The notes beneath the pieces are model-generated. The model had not been told where the DNA came from. It ran no database searches and saw nothing but the letters and a program-made list of their open reading frames with translations. A program made the position numbers and the translations under genes. This document shows, one piece after another, positions 16,579 through 25,795 of a stretch of DNA of 64,000 bases. Positions within the stretch are counted from its first letter, which is position 1; each line of letters begins with the position of its first letter. Origin of the DNA: CAVXWV01 sp963695415 (GTDB taxonomy: Bacteria; Chloroflexota; Anaerolineae; Anaerolineales; UBA4823); assembly GCA_963695415.1 (NCBI GenBank), contig CAVOGL010000007.1, forward strand, positions 558,001 through 622,000, read 5' to 3'.

Positions 16579-17245
16579 TGATGAGACTACTTTAGCTGAA
16601 ATGCTTACATTGAAATTGGAACCGAAAGGCTTCGAGGTGCTTTCTGCCAGGCATGGGAGCGAAGGATTGAAGATCGCTTATGAAAGCCATCCTGATCTTG
16701 TGATCCTTGACATCATGATGCCAGAGATGGATGGGTGGGAAACTTGCCGCAGACTGCGTGAGCTTTCGGATGTTCCGGTGATTATGTTAACTGCGAAAGT
16801 TAATGAGGACGATGTTGTTCGAGGATTCAGACTGGGTGCTGATGATTATGTGAAGAAACCATTCAGCTTACAGGAATTAGAGGAAAGGATTCGGGCTGTT
16901 CTAAAACGTTCCAGTGGTAATGACAAAGAAGCCAATACGATCTATGATGATGGAAATTTAAAAATTGACCTTGAAAGACAACAAGTTTTCAAGAATGGTC
17001 AGCTTACCCATCTTACTTCCACGGAATACAGATTATTAAGTTGCTTGTTCCGCCATAAGGGAGTGACGGTACCTCACGAGGAATTACTCACAGAAGTTTG
17101 GGGACCTGCATATTTGGATGCAACTGCCTGTCTATCCTTATATATTCGCTATTTAAGAGAAAAGTTAGAGGATAATCCAAGTGAACCTCAATATATTCGT
17201 ACGAAATGGGGTTCAGGATATTGGTTCGCACCAATGATTAGCTAA
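16550..17245 (+). CDS. OmpR/PhoB-family response regulator
   Basis: This two-domain regulator has 231 residues. The receiver domain has acidic residues in VIDDE, phospho-acceptor D54 in LVILDIMMPEMDGW, the switch residue in VIMLTAK and the conserved Lys in DDYVKKPF. The C-terminal winged helix (about 125-230) has TSTEYRLLSCLFRHKG and YIRTKWGSGYWF. GGAGG precedes the double ATG, and its overlap with the kinase gene makes them a cognate pair. A strong terminator closes the unit 15 bases downstream. Targets are not shown; the promoter region of the PKS-NRPS cluster that starts 170 bases on is a reasonable candidate. Confidence 0.95.
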   Translation: MMKEKILVIDDETTLAEMLTLKLEPKGFEVLSARHGSEGLKIAYESHPDLVILDIMMPEMDGWETCRRLRELSDVPVIMLTAKVNEDDVVRGFRLGADDYVKKPFSLQELEERIRAVLKRSSGNDKEANTIYDDGNLKIDLERQQVFKNGQLTHLTSTEYRLLSCLFRHKGVTVPHEELLTEVWGPAYLDATACLSLYIRYLREKLEDNPSEPQYIRTKWGSGYWFAPMIS

Positions 17246-17259
17246 GACAGCAATGCTTC

Positions 17260-17303
17260 CCATCGCTGGTAACCTCTCAAGCCAGGTTACCAGCGATGGT
17301 TTT
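17260..17303 (+). terminator. Strong intrinsic terminator after the response regulator
   Basis: CCATCGCTGGTAACCT (17260-17275) pairs perfectly with AGGTTACCAGCGATGG (17284-17299) around an 8-base loop. TTTT follows. The 16-bp stem separates the sensor operon from the biosynthetic cluster. Confidence 0.93.
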
Positions 17304-17368
17304 AACTTGAACAAAAGTATTCTAATGATTTCAACGGAAATTCACAATTTAGCCATTTTGCCGATATG

Positions 17369-17396
17369 TTAAATTCAATCCGAATGACAATATACT
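17369..17396 (+). promoter_or_regulatory. Weak candidate promoter for the PKS-NRPS cluster
   Basis: A good -10 box, TATACT, lies at 17391-17396. The -35 region (TTAAAT at 17369-17374, 16-base spacer) is poor, as is usual for an activator-dependent promoter. The transcript would start about 12 bases before the ATG at 17415. Nothing else is recognised between the terminator and this point. Confidence 0.3.
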
Positions 17397-17414
17397 TTTC
17401 GTTTAACGGGCGTT

Positions 17415-19178
17415 ATGGTGGTGAATCAGAAGTTGGCAAATATAGGACAACATCATAAAACCGTAAATGATCTTTTACAATGGCGAGCCAACTTAAATCC
17501 AGATAAATCGGCATTCACATTTCTAAGTAACGGCCAGGCGATTGGTAGCATCACTTACGGCGAGTTATATAACAAAGCCCGTAATGTTTCGACGGCTTTA
17601 AGTTCTTTCGTTTCAGTTGGGGAAAGAGTTGTTTTGTTCTATCCTCCTGGAATTGATTTTGTTGTCGCCTTATTTGGGTGCCTTTTATCTGGAGGTATAG
17701 CTGTTCCATTACCTTACCCAGATCTTGATCGTATTGAGGAAATATTGCCATTATTGGATGGGGTTCTGGAAGACTCCCAACCATCTTTGATTCTGACAAA
17801 TAATCGTTTGTTCGCATATGCCAACCGGATTTTCCTTAACTCAAGAAATTTGGAAAGTTTGCAATGGTTTTCAACAGATCGCGATTTTGATTATCCCATC
17901 ACGCGGGTAGGTAGTCCGATCAAGCAAGAAAGTGACCCAGCCGTTCTGCTCTACAATTTTGATGAGAAAGGGTCCCGATTGGGAATTATGCTTTCTCAGC
18001 GAAATATTATGTTTAATGTTTTCACATTATCGAACTTGTTTGATGTTCTTGAAGGTGACACTTCATTAAGCTGGCTCTCATCTTCTGACAGCATGGGTTT
18101 ATTTCTAGGAATGGTTTTCCCGGTCTATTTTGGGATTCATGGATATTTGATGTCTCCTATCGAAGTGTCTGTGAATCCGACCAGCTGGCTAAAGGCGATC
18201 TCTAAATACCGGTGCTCGATTAGTTCAGGCTATGGGAAAGTCTACGAGAAATGTGCTGCCTTAGGAAGAGATGCTAGTTTTCCTGAATTTGATCTTAGTC
18301 GCTGGAATGTTGCATTGGCAGACAATGACTCTTTATCATCAAATATTATTGAGCGATTTGTGAATACCTTTAAAATATATGGATTTGAGAAAAGTTCATT
18401 TGTACCTTTATACATCAAGCCAGAAGCTACGATGTTCATTGGTGGGTGCCCTATCTCCCAAGTAGGCAGCACAGTGGATATATCTTTAGAAGAAATACGC
18501 CATAAAAAAGTCAATTTATTAATAGAATCATCCAACACCATCTCACTCGTAGGTTGTCAGGTAGATAAACAGTTGGAAAATATCATAGTCTCATCGTTAG
18601 AAAATTTTGAGATCGTAAATGATGACATGATCGGTGAAGTCTGGATCAGTGGTGATAATGTTTTTTCTGGATATTGGAATAAAGTAACCTCTCCTTCGGA
18701 CATATTTCAAGAAATAAATCTAGGAAATGGTACAAAGAAATATTTTAAGACGGGTGATCTTGGTTTCAAGCACGCAGAATTTCTTTACAGGGTCGGTCGC
18801 GTAGAAAATTTATGCAAGCTGGAAAATGGCATATTTATCCCTGAATTACTCGAAGGTCTGGTTAACAAAAACATCCAAAATCTAATTCCAGCAAATACCT
18901 TTATCCTCGTTGACTCGTCCCAAATCGATCCTGGTTTAATCTTTTTTATCGAGGTTTACCAGAACTTAAAATTATCCAAGTCTATTGAAATGGAATTACG
19001 AACCTTAATCACTCAACTCACAGACAGAAGTTACGGTCTTGATGTATGTGAGCTCGTTATAGTCGAGAACGGAGAGATCCCTAAATCTTATAATGGGAAA
19101 GTATTGCGTGAAGATTGTCTACGAAGATATAAAGAATCCAATCTAAAGCTGATGAAGTCTGAGCATTCTAAGAATTGA
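17415..19178 (+). CDS. Fatty-acyl-AMP-ligase-like protein with degenerate ATP loop
   Basis: This 587-residue member of the acyl-adenylating superfamily is closest in layout to FAALs that load fatty acids on a PKS/NRPS acyl carrier protein. Family features seen are SITYGELYNKARNVSTAL near residue 40, GGIAVPLPYPDL near residue 95, SVNPTSWLKAISKYRCSISSGY near residue 255, TGDLGF near residue 450 and a C-terminal IPKSYNGKVLRED with the usual Lys. The ATP-binding loop, normally YTSGSTxxPxGV, reads YNFDEKGSRLGI at about 175-190. The usual YGLAEAT is YGFEKSSF. Both changes are expected to cripple adenylation, so this is probably a pseudoenzyme or has a changed job. It ends 3 bases before the next gene, whose N-terminal domain is an acyl carrier protein, the natural partner. 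Confidence 0.75.
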   Translation: MVVNQKLANIGQHHKTVNDLLQWRANLNPDKSAFTFLSNGQAIGSITYGELYNKARNVSTALSSFVSVGERVVLFYPPGIDFVVALFGCLLSGGIAVPLPYPDLDRIEEILPLLDGVLEDSQPSLILTNNRLFAYANRIFLNSRNLESLQWFSTDRDFDYPITRVGSPIKQESDPAVLLYNFDEKGSRLGIMLSQRNIMFNVFTLSNLFDVLEGDTSLSWLSSSDSMGLFLGMVFPVYFGIHGYLMSPIEVSVNPTSWLKAISKYRCSISSGYGKVYEKCAALGRDASFPEFDLSRWNVALADNDSLSSNIIERFVNTFKIYGFEKSSFVPLYIKPEATMFIGGCPISQVGSTVDISLEEIRHKKVNLLIESSNTISLVGCQVDKQLENIIVSSLENFEIVNDDMIGEVWISGDNVFSGYWNKVTSPSDIFQEINLGNGTKKYFKTGDLGFKHAEFLYRVGRVENLCKLENGIFIPELLEGLVNKNIQNLIPANTFILVDSSQIDPGLIFFIEVYQNLKLSKSIEMELRTLITQLTDRSYGLDVCELVIVENGEIPKSYNGKVLREDCLRRYKESNLKLMKSEHSKN

Positions 19179-19181
19179 ACT

Positions 19182-22100
19182 ATGAAAAAACCTTATAACG
19201 AAATAGAAGAGTGGTTGATAAACCAAATATCTGAGTACACTTTCACTGAACCAGATGAAATTGATATTAAAGCTGATTTCAATAGTTTTGGTCTTTCCTC
19301 AAGAGATGCGATTTTATTATCTGGTGACTTGGAAGAATGGCTTGCGATCCGGTTATCCCCAACGCTTATCTATGAATATCCAACCATACAATCGTTGTCT
19401 CGGCATCTCTCAGAAGGAAAGGCATCCACGATCTCTACTGACATCACGGAAACACAACTCCAAAGCGAAGAATCCCAGATGGAAAAAGTTGGTGAGTCAA
19501 ACAAACGTACAACCGCTGTAACTGGTGAAAGAGTAGTTGGGGAGGATCGTTTCGCGATTATTGGGATGGGTTTTCGATTACCTGGTGGAGAGAGTGAAGA
19601 GCAATTCTGGAATGTACTCAAGGACGGGATCGATGAAGTATCAAAACCACCGGTTGATCGTAATGACCTATTAAGCCTTAATCACGCTCCTCCAATTACA
19701 TATCCTGGAGGGTTTATCAGCAGTATCGAACAATTCGATGCTCAATTCTTCAATATTTCACCCAGAGAAGCTGAATGGATGGATCCCCAACAACGTTTAC
19801 TCGCTGAAGTATTATACGAAGCTTTCCAGGACGCTGGTTTGGTTTCCTCAGAATTCAGGGGTAGTAATACAGGTGTGTTTATTGGTATTTCTTCCAGTGA
19901 CTATAGTCGGTTGATGCCTCATTTTCCCGAAAAGCTTGATGCTTATAGTGGAAGTGGTAGTGCCATGAGTATCGCGGCAAACAGGTTGTCTTATTTGTTT
20001 GATTTGCATGGACCTAGTATGGCGATTGACACTGCCTGTTCATCATCTTTGGTGGCTGTTCATCTCGCGTGCCAAAGTTTAATGAATAGAGATTGTGATT
20101 TAGCTGTTGCTGGTGGAGTAAATTTAATAATTTCCCCAGAGATCAACCACATCTTTGAAAAAGCACAAATGCTTTCGCGGGATGGTAAATGCAAGACTTT
20201 CGATGCAAGTGCTGATGGTTATGTACGTGGTGAGGGATGTGGTGTAGTTGTTATCAAGAGATTGACTTCGGCTGAAAGGGATGGTGATCCGATATTGGCC
20301 ATCATCCGCGGATCAGCCATTAATCAAGACGGTAAGACGAATGGATTAACAGCACCAAGCTCAATCGGTCAAGCAGCAGTAATTAATAAAGCACTTCAAA
20401 CAGCCTCAGTGTCACCAGAAGAAATAAGTTATGTTGAAGCTCACGGCACTGGTACGTTTCTTGGGGACCAGATCGAGGCAAAAGCACTAGGAAAAGTGTA
20501 TAGCAGGAATAGACTTGCTGAACAACCGTTAATCATTGGATCAGTAAAGACGAACATTGGTCATTTAGAAGCTGTTTCTGGGTTGGCGAGTCTAATCAAA
20601 GTTATATTGATGATGAGGCATCGTGCTATACCTCCAAGTATTAATTTTGAGGTGCCTAATCCACAAATCGATTTCGAGAATTTGAAATTATCTATTCCAA
20701 CTAAATTGAGAGAATGGGGGGGGAAAGATCGTAGAAACCAATTAATTGCCGGCATCAATTCGTTTGGATTTGGTGGGACGAATGCTCATTTAATCGTTGA
20801 GTCATGGATAGAAACCAATACGAAAACCTTTGACTCCAACATATCGGACAAAAACTCAATACAGTTGTTTCCATTTTCGGCGAAATCTCCAGATGCATTA
20901 AACGCTTATCTGGAGAAGATAGTTTTATTCATTGAGCAAAAGCAGAATGGTGAAGGGGTGACAAACAATTTATTTGCAGATCTTGGGTATAGTCTTAGGG
21001 TTCATCGTGATCAATTTGAACACAGATTAGCTTTTTCTGCCGGCGATCTACACGAGCTAAAAACCAAGCTAGTCTCGCATATACTCAAAGTTTCTGAAGC
21101 ACAATCACTAAAGACCCACATTACTAACACTAAAAACCGAGGGAAAGTCATTTTCTGGTTTGGTCAAAATGATTCCGGGGAGGTTAACCAAAGTAACTTC
21201 ATTCAGAACCAACCCAATTTCGTTTCTCAAAAGAGGATCTTGACTGAAATAATCGAGTTGGATTCCCGATATAAGAATAATTCATTATCGTCAGAAGAAT
21301 TGAAGTGGGTTGAATGGTTGATTTCACAGCTAAGCCTGGCGGGTACATTGAAATCATGGGGTATATTGCCAGATGAAAGTTTTGGGATAGGGATAGGGGA
21401 TGTAGCTGCGAGAATTTTCAAGCAAGAATTGAATCTCGTGGATGGATTGACCGAGGTTTTGGATCTTATTTCACAAAATACAGTGAAAAACAATAAAAGT
21501 AATTATGTAAAACTTGATGGTGATCTTGTCCTTAATATAGCAGAACTCTCCGATGAGGTAATTTTTCAGAAATTAATTGATGTTTTCACGGCTGGAACCG
21601 ATTTACATTGGGATTCGATGGTCTTTAATGGTGGTACATTTATCAAAATTCCAAAATACCAATGGCAGCACCAGAGTTATTGGTTGAGAAGGGATCTATC
21701 AGAATCGAACGATAGGAGAATACCTTCAGAAAGTCTGATGAAGGAATCTCCCTACTTGTTTTCAGGGAGAAAAATTTTAACAGCGCTTGGTGACATCATC
21801 TATGAAAACAGGCTCTCTATAGAATTAAGTCCATGGATCGAAGGACATTTAGATGGAGAAATGTTCGTTTTACCTGAAACTTCTTTGGTGGATATTGTCC
21901 TTGGAATTTGTAAAGCACACTTCATCGCAGCTGAAATTGAGTTTGAAAATGTTCAATTTTCCAATGAAATCCGTTTTCCGAAGAAAAATGAGTGCATCAT
22001 TCAAACATTTCTGAACCCAACAAGCGGTATGAAATTCGATTTCAAGTTGTTCAGCACGGTAGATAAAACCATTCTTTCCTGGAATTTAGTCTTAAAAGGA

Positions 22101-25100
22101 AAAGGCAGATATGTCCCCTTATCGCCTACTTTAGACGATATTCTGTCGATGAAACCAGGAGAAAGAAAAGATTTGATTAACCAAGCAGTTCGTAAATTGG
22201 TTTCTGAGAGTTTGGGACACGATGTTGAAGTTATTCCATTTGATCTTCCAGTAGTTCAACTAGGTTTGGATTCGATAATTGCTGTCGAATTAATTAATAA
22301 AATTGATCAGAGATTCAATGTTAAACTGCCTGTTTCCATCCTTCTCCAGGGACAAACCCTGAATGAAGTCTCTGAATATCTTGCACTTGGTATCACTCGA
22401 AATGAAAGCGATTTTGAAGATAACGTTATAGTCCCCATTTCCTTACCGAACTCATTAGAGGAAGGAAATCAATTTCCCTTGACCCCAGGTCAACGTGCAA
22501 TGTGGCTGCAGCACCAGATGAATCCAGCCAGTGTTTTTAACCCTTTTCAGGCACTAAAAATCCTTACTCCAATCAATACTGCGAGAATCCAGGGTGCATT
22601 CGAAAGGATAGTATCCCGCCATCCGGCTCTACGGACTACGTTCGTGGTAAAAAATGGTTTACCTGAGCAAAGGGTTAATCAGGAGTCTATTTTTGATTTT
22701 AGCACTATTGATACTTCGGATTGGACAAGTGATCAAATTCATCAATTCCTGAGCGATGAAGCTTATCGTGTATTTGATTTGGAGAATGGTCCATTATTAC
22801 GGATATATATATTATCTTCGAATGAATCAGAACATATAATGCTGGTTACGGCACATCACCTCGTTGTCGACCTTTGGTCGTTTGCCCTTCTTGTCTATGA
22901 TTTATACCAGTTGATCAACGATGGTGGAGATCTGATTGAGTTAGAACCACTCACCTACAAGTATTCAGACTATGTTGCCTGGCAAGAACATAACCTTGCC
23001 AGTAAGCATGGAGAGAAGTTGTGGGACTATTGGTCTCACCAGATCCAGGGAAGTACACCTGTCCTCGATCTACCAACTGATTATCCACGCAAAGCCATTC
23101 AAACTTATTCGGGGGCGACCAAAACCTTTCTCATCGATGCTGAATTAACCGCAAGATTGAAAGCATTTGCAGATAATTCAAGCGTAACCCTTTTCATGAT
23201 GTTAATGGCAGTTTTCAAAATTCTACTGTTTCGTTATTCAGGACAAGAAGACATCATCATTGGCACGCCAACTACAGGTAGAACGAGGAAAGAATTTGCC
23301 AATGTCATCGGTTATTTTGTGAATCCACTTCCAATCCGAAGTCAATTGGACAGCATGTTATCCTTTAAGGATTATCTTAAAAGAATTAGTGTTGCGGTGG
23401 TTGGTGCTTTAGAAAACCAGGAATATCCATTTCCCTGGTTAGTTGAACGCCTCCATCCTGAAAGGGATGCGAGCATATTACCTCTATTTCAGGTGATGTT
23501 TGCTTTCCAAAGATCACACTTATTGTACGAAGAAGGTTTATCTCAATTTTCTGTGGGCATCGAAGGATTGAAGATGTCTCTCTCAAATATCGAGTTGGAA
23601 TCCATTGAAATTCCTCAGAAGTTTTCTCAATTCGATTTAATATTAACTATGGCAAATGTGAACGACGGCTTGGGTGCGACGATAACGTATAACACAGATT
23701 TATATAAAGATGATACCGCAGATAGAATGTTGGGGCACTTTGAGACCTTACTGAGAGGGGTCGTAAATTCTCCAGGATCACTAATTGGCGATCTTCCTTT
23801 ATTGACTTCCTGGGAAAAGGAACAAATCATTTCTGAATGGAATACTACTTCAAGGGATTTTCCTCTCGACATTCCGGTCCATAAATTGTTTGAGCAACGT
23901 GTTGCGGAAGATCCAACATCAACCGCAATCAATTTTGATGGATCAACCCTGACCTATGAAGAATTAAACAAGAAATCGAACAAACTGGCGAGATATTTAA
24001 AAAAGAACGGGGTCGGAAAAGACAAAATTATTGGTGTGTTCATGGACCGGTCTCCTGATCTAATCGTGTCAATATTGGGGATATTAAAAGCCGGGGGAGC
24101 ATATGTCCCGCTGGATCCCGTGCACCCATATGAACGCCTGGCATTCATGTTGCAGGATGCCAGAGTCCCAATCGTGATCACCCATTCCAATCTAATGAGT
24201 CGAATACCTACTTTAATTGCTAAACCTTTATTTATCGATACGCATTGGGGATTGGTTGAATCTGAAAGCGATGTAAATCTTGAATATGATGGAAACATCA
24301 AGGATTTAGCCTATGTTATATACACATCGGGTTCTACGGGTAGATCAAAAGGCGTACTAATAGAGCATCAAGGATTAACCAACCTCATCCTCCATGACAT
24401 TGAAGGATTTCGAGTATCGAAGGATTCAAGATTTCTTCAGTTTGCATCGATTGGATTTGATGCTTCTGTCCTTGAAATTTTTATAACCCTGTTAGCAGGC
24501 GCGACATTGGTTATGTCAAGGAGGGAAATACTTCTTTCCGTACAAGACTTATACAGGTTACTTGATGATGAGCGTGTCACAATTGCATTACTTCCCCCTT
24601 CTCTATTAGCTCTCTTGCCTTCAGAGGGTTTACCTCATTTCAAAATGGTTTTGTCAGGTGGTGAGAGTTGTTCTCCAGAAATTGCTGAAAAATGGTCTGT
24701 CCAGCGCACTTTTATTAATGCATACGGTCCTACAGAAACAACCGTTGCGCCGACCTATTACGTGGTTGATAAAGGATTAAAAGGGAAATCTTCAATTCCA
24801 ATTGGAAAACCCATATCAAACACTCAAATTTATATACTTGATCCTTTGATGCAACCAGTACCAATTGGGATACGTGGAGAGTTATATATCGGGGGGATTG
24901 GTATTGCGCGGGGATATTTGAACCGCCCAGAGTTAACTGAGGAAAAATTCGTTCATAACCCCTACTTTTCTTCGACAGAAAGTAACCATAATTGGATTAG
25001 CGAGAAACTTTACAGAACCGGTGATTTGGGTAAGTTCTTGCCAGACGGAAATATCGACTTTATTGGACGGATCGATCACCAGGTTAAAGTCAGGGGATTC

Positions 25101-25757
25101 CGGATAGAGTTAGGTGAGATCGAATCAATGATCGATCTCTATCCAGGAATCAGTCAAGTAGTCGTCATTGTCCGTGAAGATAAACCTGGTGAGAAAAAAT
25201 TAGTAGCCTATTTTGTACCAGAACCCGGTATTAGTATAAAGATTTCCGATATAAGGCGATATCTCAGGGAGAAATTACCCGAGTATATGATACCTGCCTT
25301 TTTTATCCTCCTTGAAGAATTCAAGTTAAACGCCAGCGGTAAGGTGGACCGGAATCTGTTACCCGAACCAACCGGTGAAGGCACCGATTCAGGAGTATCG
25401 TTTGTCTCGCCAAAAACAGACCTGGAAAAGAAACTGGCAGAAATCTGGCAGGAAGTACTCGGATTGTCCCGGATTGGCATGAATGATAACTTTTTCGATC
25501 TGGGTGGTCACTCGTTATTGATGGCAAAAGCACATACAAAGATTCAAGAATCTTTAGATCGCGAGATTTCCTTGATTACACTATTCCAATACCCAACGAT
25601 CAGCAGCCTGGTCGATTATTTATCGGGTGAGGCGGATGATACTTCCAATCTAGAGAGTGTTACTGATCGTGGGATTCAGCACAAAAAAGTTATGAAACAA
25701 CAGTCAGATCGCATGCGCCAGATCGCGGGTAATCGATCCAGGAAAACACTAGAATAA
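19182..25757 (+). CDS. Hybrid PKS-NRPS: ACP-KS-(AT-like, inactive)-(half DH)-ACP-C-A-PCP
   Basis: This 2191-residue protein is probably the first assembly-line polypeptide. In order: an ACP with Ser40 (GLSSRDA); a ketosynthase (about 120-545) with C286 (DTACSSS), H421 (EAHGTGT) and H461 (NIGHLEA), all present; an AT-like stretch (about 650-850) where GHSxGE has become GIGIGD at 735-740 and GQGSQ is GQND; a single DH-like hotdog (about 860-985) with H889 in GHLDGEMFVLP; and an ACP with S1031 (LGLDS). An NRPS condensation domain follows (HHLVVD, H1225/H1226), then an adenylation domain (YTSGSTGRSKG at 1714) and a PCP with S2111. The A-domain pocket reads roughly D-A-L-L-L-G-A-V-A-K, pointing to a hydrophobic residue. 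Extender loading would need an AT in trans. Confidence 0.92.
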   Translation: MKKPYNEIEEWLINQISEYTFTEPDEIDIKADFNSFGLSSRDAILLSGDLEEWLAIRLSPTLIYEYPTIQSLSRHLSEGKASTISTDITETQLQSEESQMEKVGESNKRTTAVTGERVVGEDRFAIIGMGFRLPGGESEEQFWNVLKDGIDEVSKPPVDRNDLLSLNHAPPITYPGGFISSIEQFDAQFFNISPREAEWMDPQQRLLAEVLYEAFQDAGLVSSEFRGSNTGVFIGISSSDYSRLMPHFPEKLDAYSGSGSAMSIAANRLSYLFDLHGPSMAIDTACSSSLVAVHLACQSLMNRDCDLAVAGGVNLIISPEINHIFEKAQMLSRDGKCKTFDASADGYVRGEGCGVVVIKRLTSAERDGDPILAIIRGSAINQDGKTNGLTAPSSIGQAAVINKALQTASVSPEEISYVEAHGTGTFLGDQIEAKALGKVYSRNRLAEQPLIIGSVKTNIGHLEAVSGLASLIKVILMMRHRAIPPSINFEVPNPQIDFENLKLSIPTKLREWGGKDRRNQLIAGINSFGFGGTNAHLIVESWIETNTKTFDSNISDKNSIQLFPFSAKSPDALNAYLEKIVLFIEQKQNGEGVTNNLFADLGYSLRVHRDQFEHRLAFSAGDLHELKTKLVSHILKVSEAQSLKTHITNTKNRGKVIFWFGQNDSGEVNQSNFIQNQPNFVSQKRILTEIIELDSRYKNNSLSSEELKWVEWLISQLSLAGTLKSWGILPDESFGIGIGDVAARIFKQELNLVDGLTEVLDLISQNTVKNNKSNYVKLDGDLVLNIAELSDEVIFQKLIDVFTAGTDLHWDSMVFNGGTFIKIPKYQWQHQSYWLRRDLSESNDRRIPSESLMKESPYLFSGRKILTALGDIIYENRLSIELSPWIEGHLDGEMFVLPETSLVDIVLGICKAHFIAAEIEFENVQFSNEIRFPKKNECIIQTFLNPTSGMKFDFKLFSTVDKTILSWNLVLKGKGRYVPLSPTLDDILSMKPGERKDLINQAVRKLVSESLGHDVEVIPFDLPVVQLGLDSIIAVELINKIDQRFNVKLPVSILLQGQTLNEVSEYLALGITRNESDFEDNVIVPISLPNSLEEGNQFPLTPGQRAMWLQHQMNPASVFNPFQALKILTPINTARIQGAFERIVSRHPALRTTFVVKNGLPEQRVNQESIFDFSTIDTSDWTSDQIHQFLSDEAYRVFDLENGPLLRIYILSSNESEHIMLVTAHHLVVDLWSFALLVYDLYQLINDGGDLIELEPLTYKYSDYVAWQEHNLASKHGEKLWDYWSHQIQGSTPVLDLPTDYPRKAIQTYSGATKTFLIDAELTARLKAFADNSSVTLFMMLMAVFKILLFRYSGQEDIIIGTPTTGRTRKEFANVIGYFVNPLPIRSQLDSMLSFKDYLKRISVAVVGALENQEYPFPWLVERLHPERDASILPLFQVMFAFQRSHLLYEEGLSQFSVGIEGLKMSLSNIELESIEIPQKFSQFDLILTMANVNDGLGATITYNTDLYKDDTADRMLGHFETLLRGVVNSPGSLIGDLPLLTSWEKEQIISEWNTTSRDFPLDIPVHKLFEQRVAEDPTSTAINFDGSTLTYEELNKKSNKLARYLKKNGVGKDKIIGVFMDRSPDLIVSILGILKAGGAYVPLDPVHPYERLAFMLQDARVPIVITHSNLMSRIPTLIAKPLFIDTHWGLVESESDVNLEYDGNIKDLAYVIYTSGSTGRSKGVLIEHQGLTNLILHDIEGFRVSKDSRFLQFASIGFDASVLEIFITLLAGATLVMSRREILLSVQDLYRLLDDERVTIALLPPSLLALLPSEGLPHFKMVLSGGESCSPEIAEKWSVQRTFINAYGPTETTVAPTYYVVDKGLKGKSSIPIGKPISNTQIYILDPLMQPVPIGIRGELYIGGIGIARGYLNRPELTEEKFVHNPYFSSTESNHNWISEKLYRTGDLGKFLPDGNIDFIGRIDHQVKVRGFRIELGEIESMIDLYPGISQVVVIVREDKPGEKKLVAYFVPEPGISIKISDIRRYLREKLPEYMIPAFFILLEEFKLNASGKVDRNLLPEPTGEGTDSGVSFVSPKTDLEKKLAEIWQEVLGLSRIGMNDNFFDLGGHSLLMAKAHTKIQESLDREISLITLFQYPTISSLVDYLSGEADDTSNLESVTDRGIQHKKVMKQQSDRMRQIAGNRSRKTLE

Positions 25758-25795
25758 ATTATTCATAGAGTTGACGGCTCAAGAAGGAGCAATTA

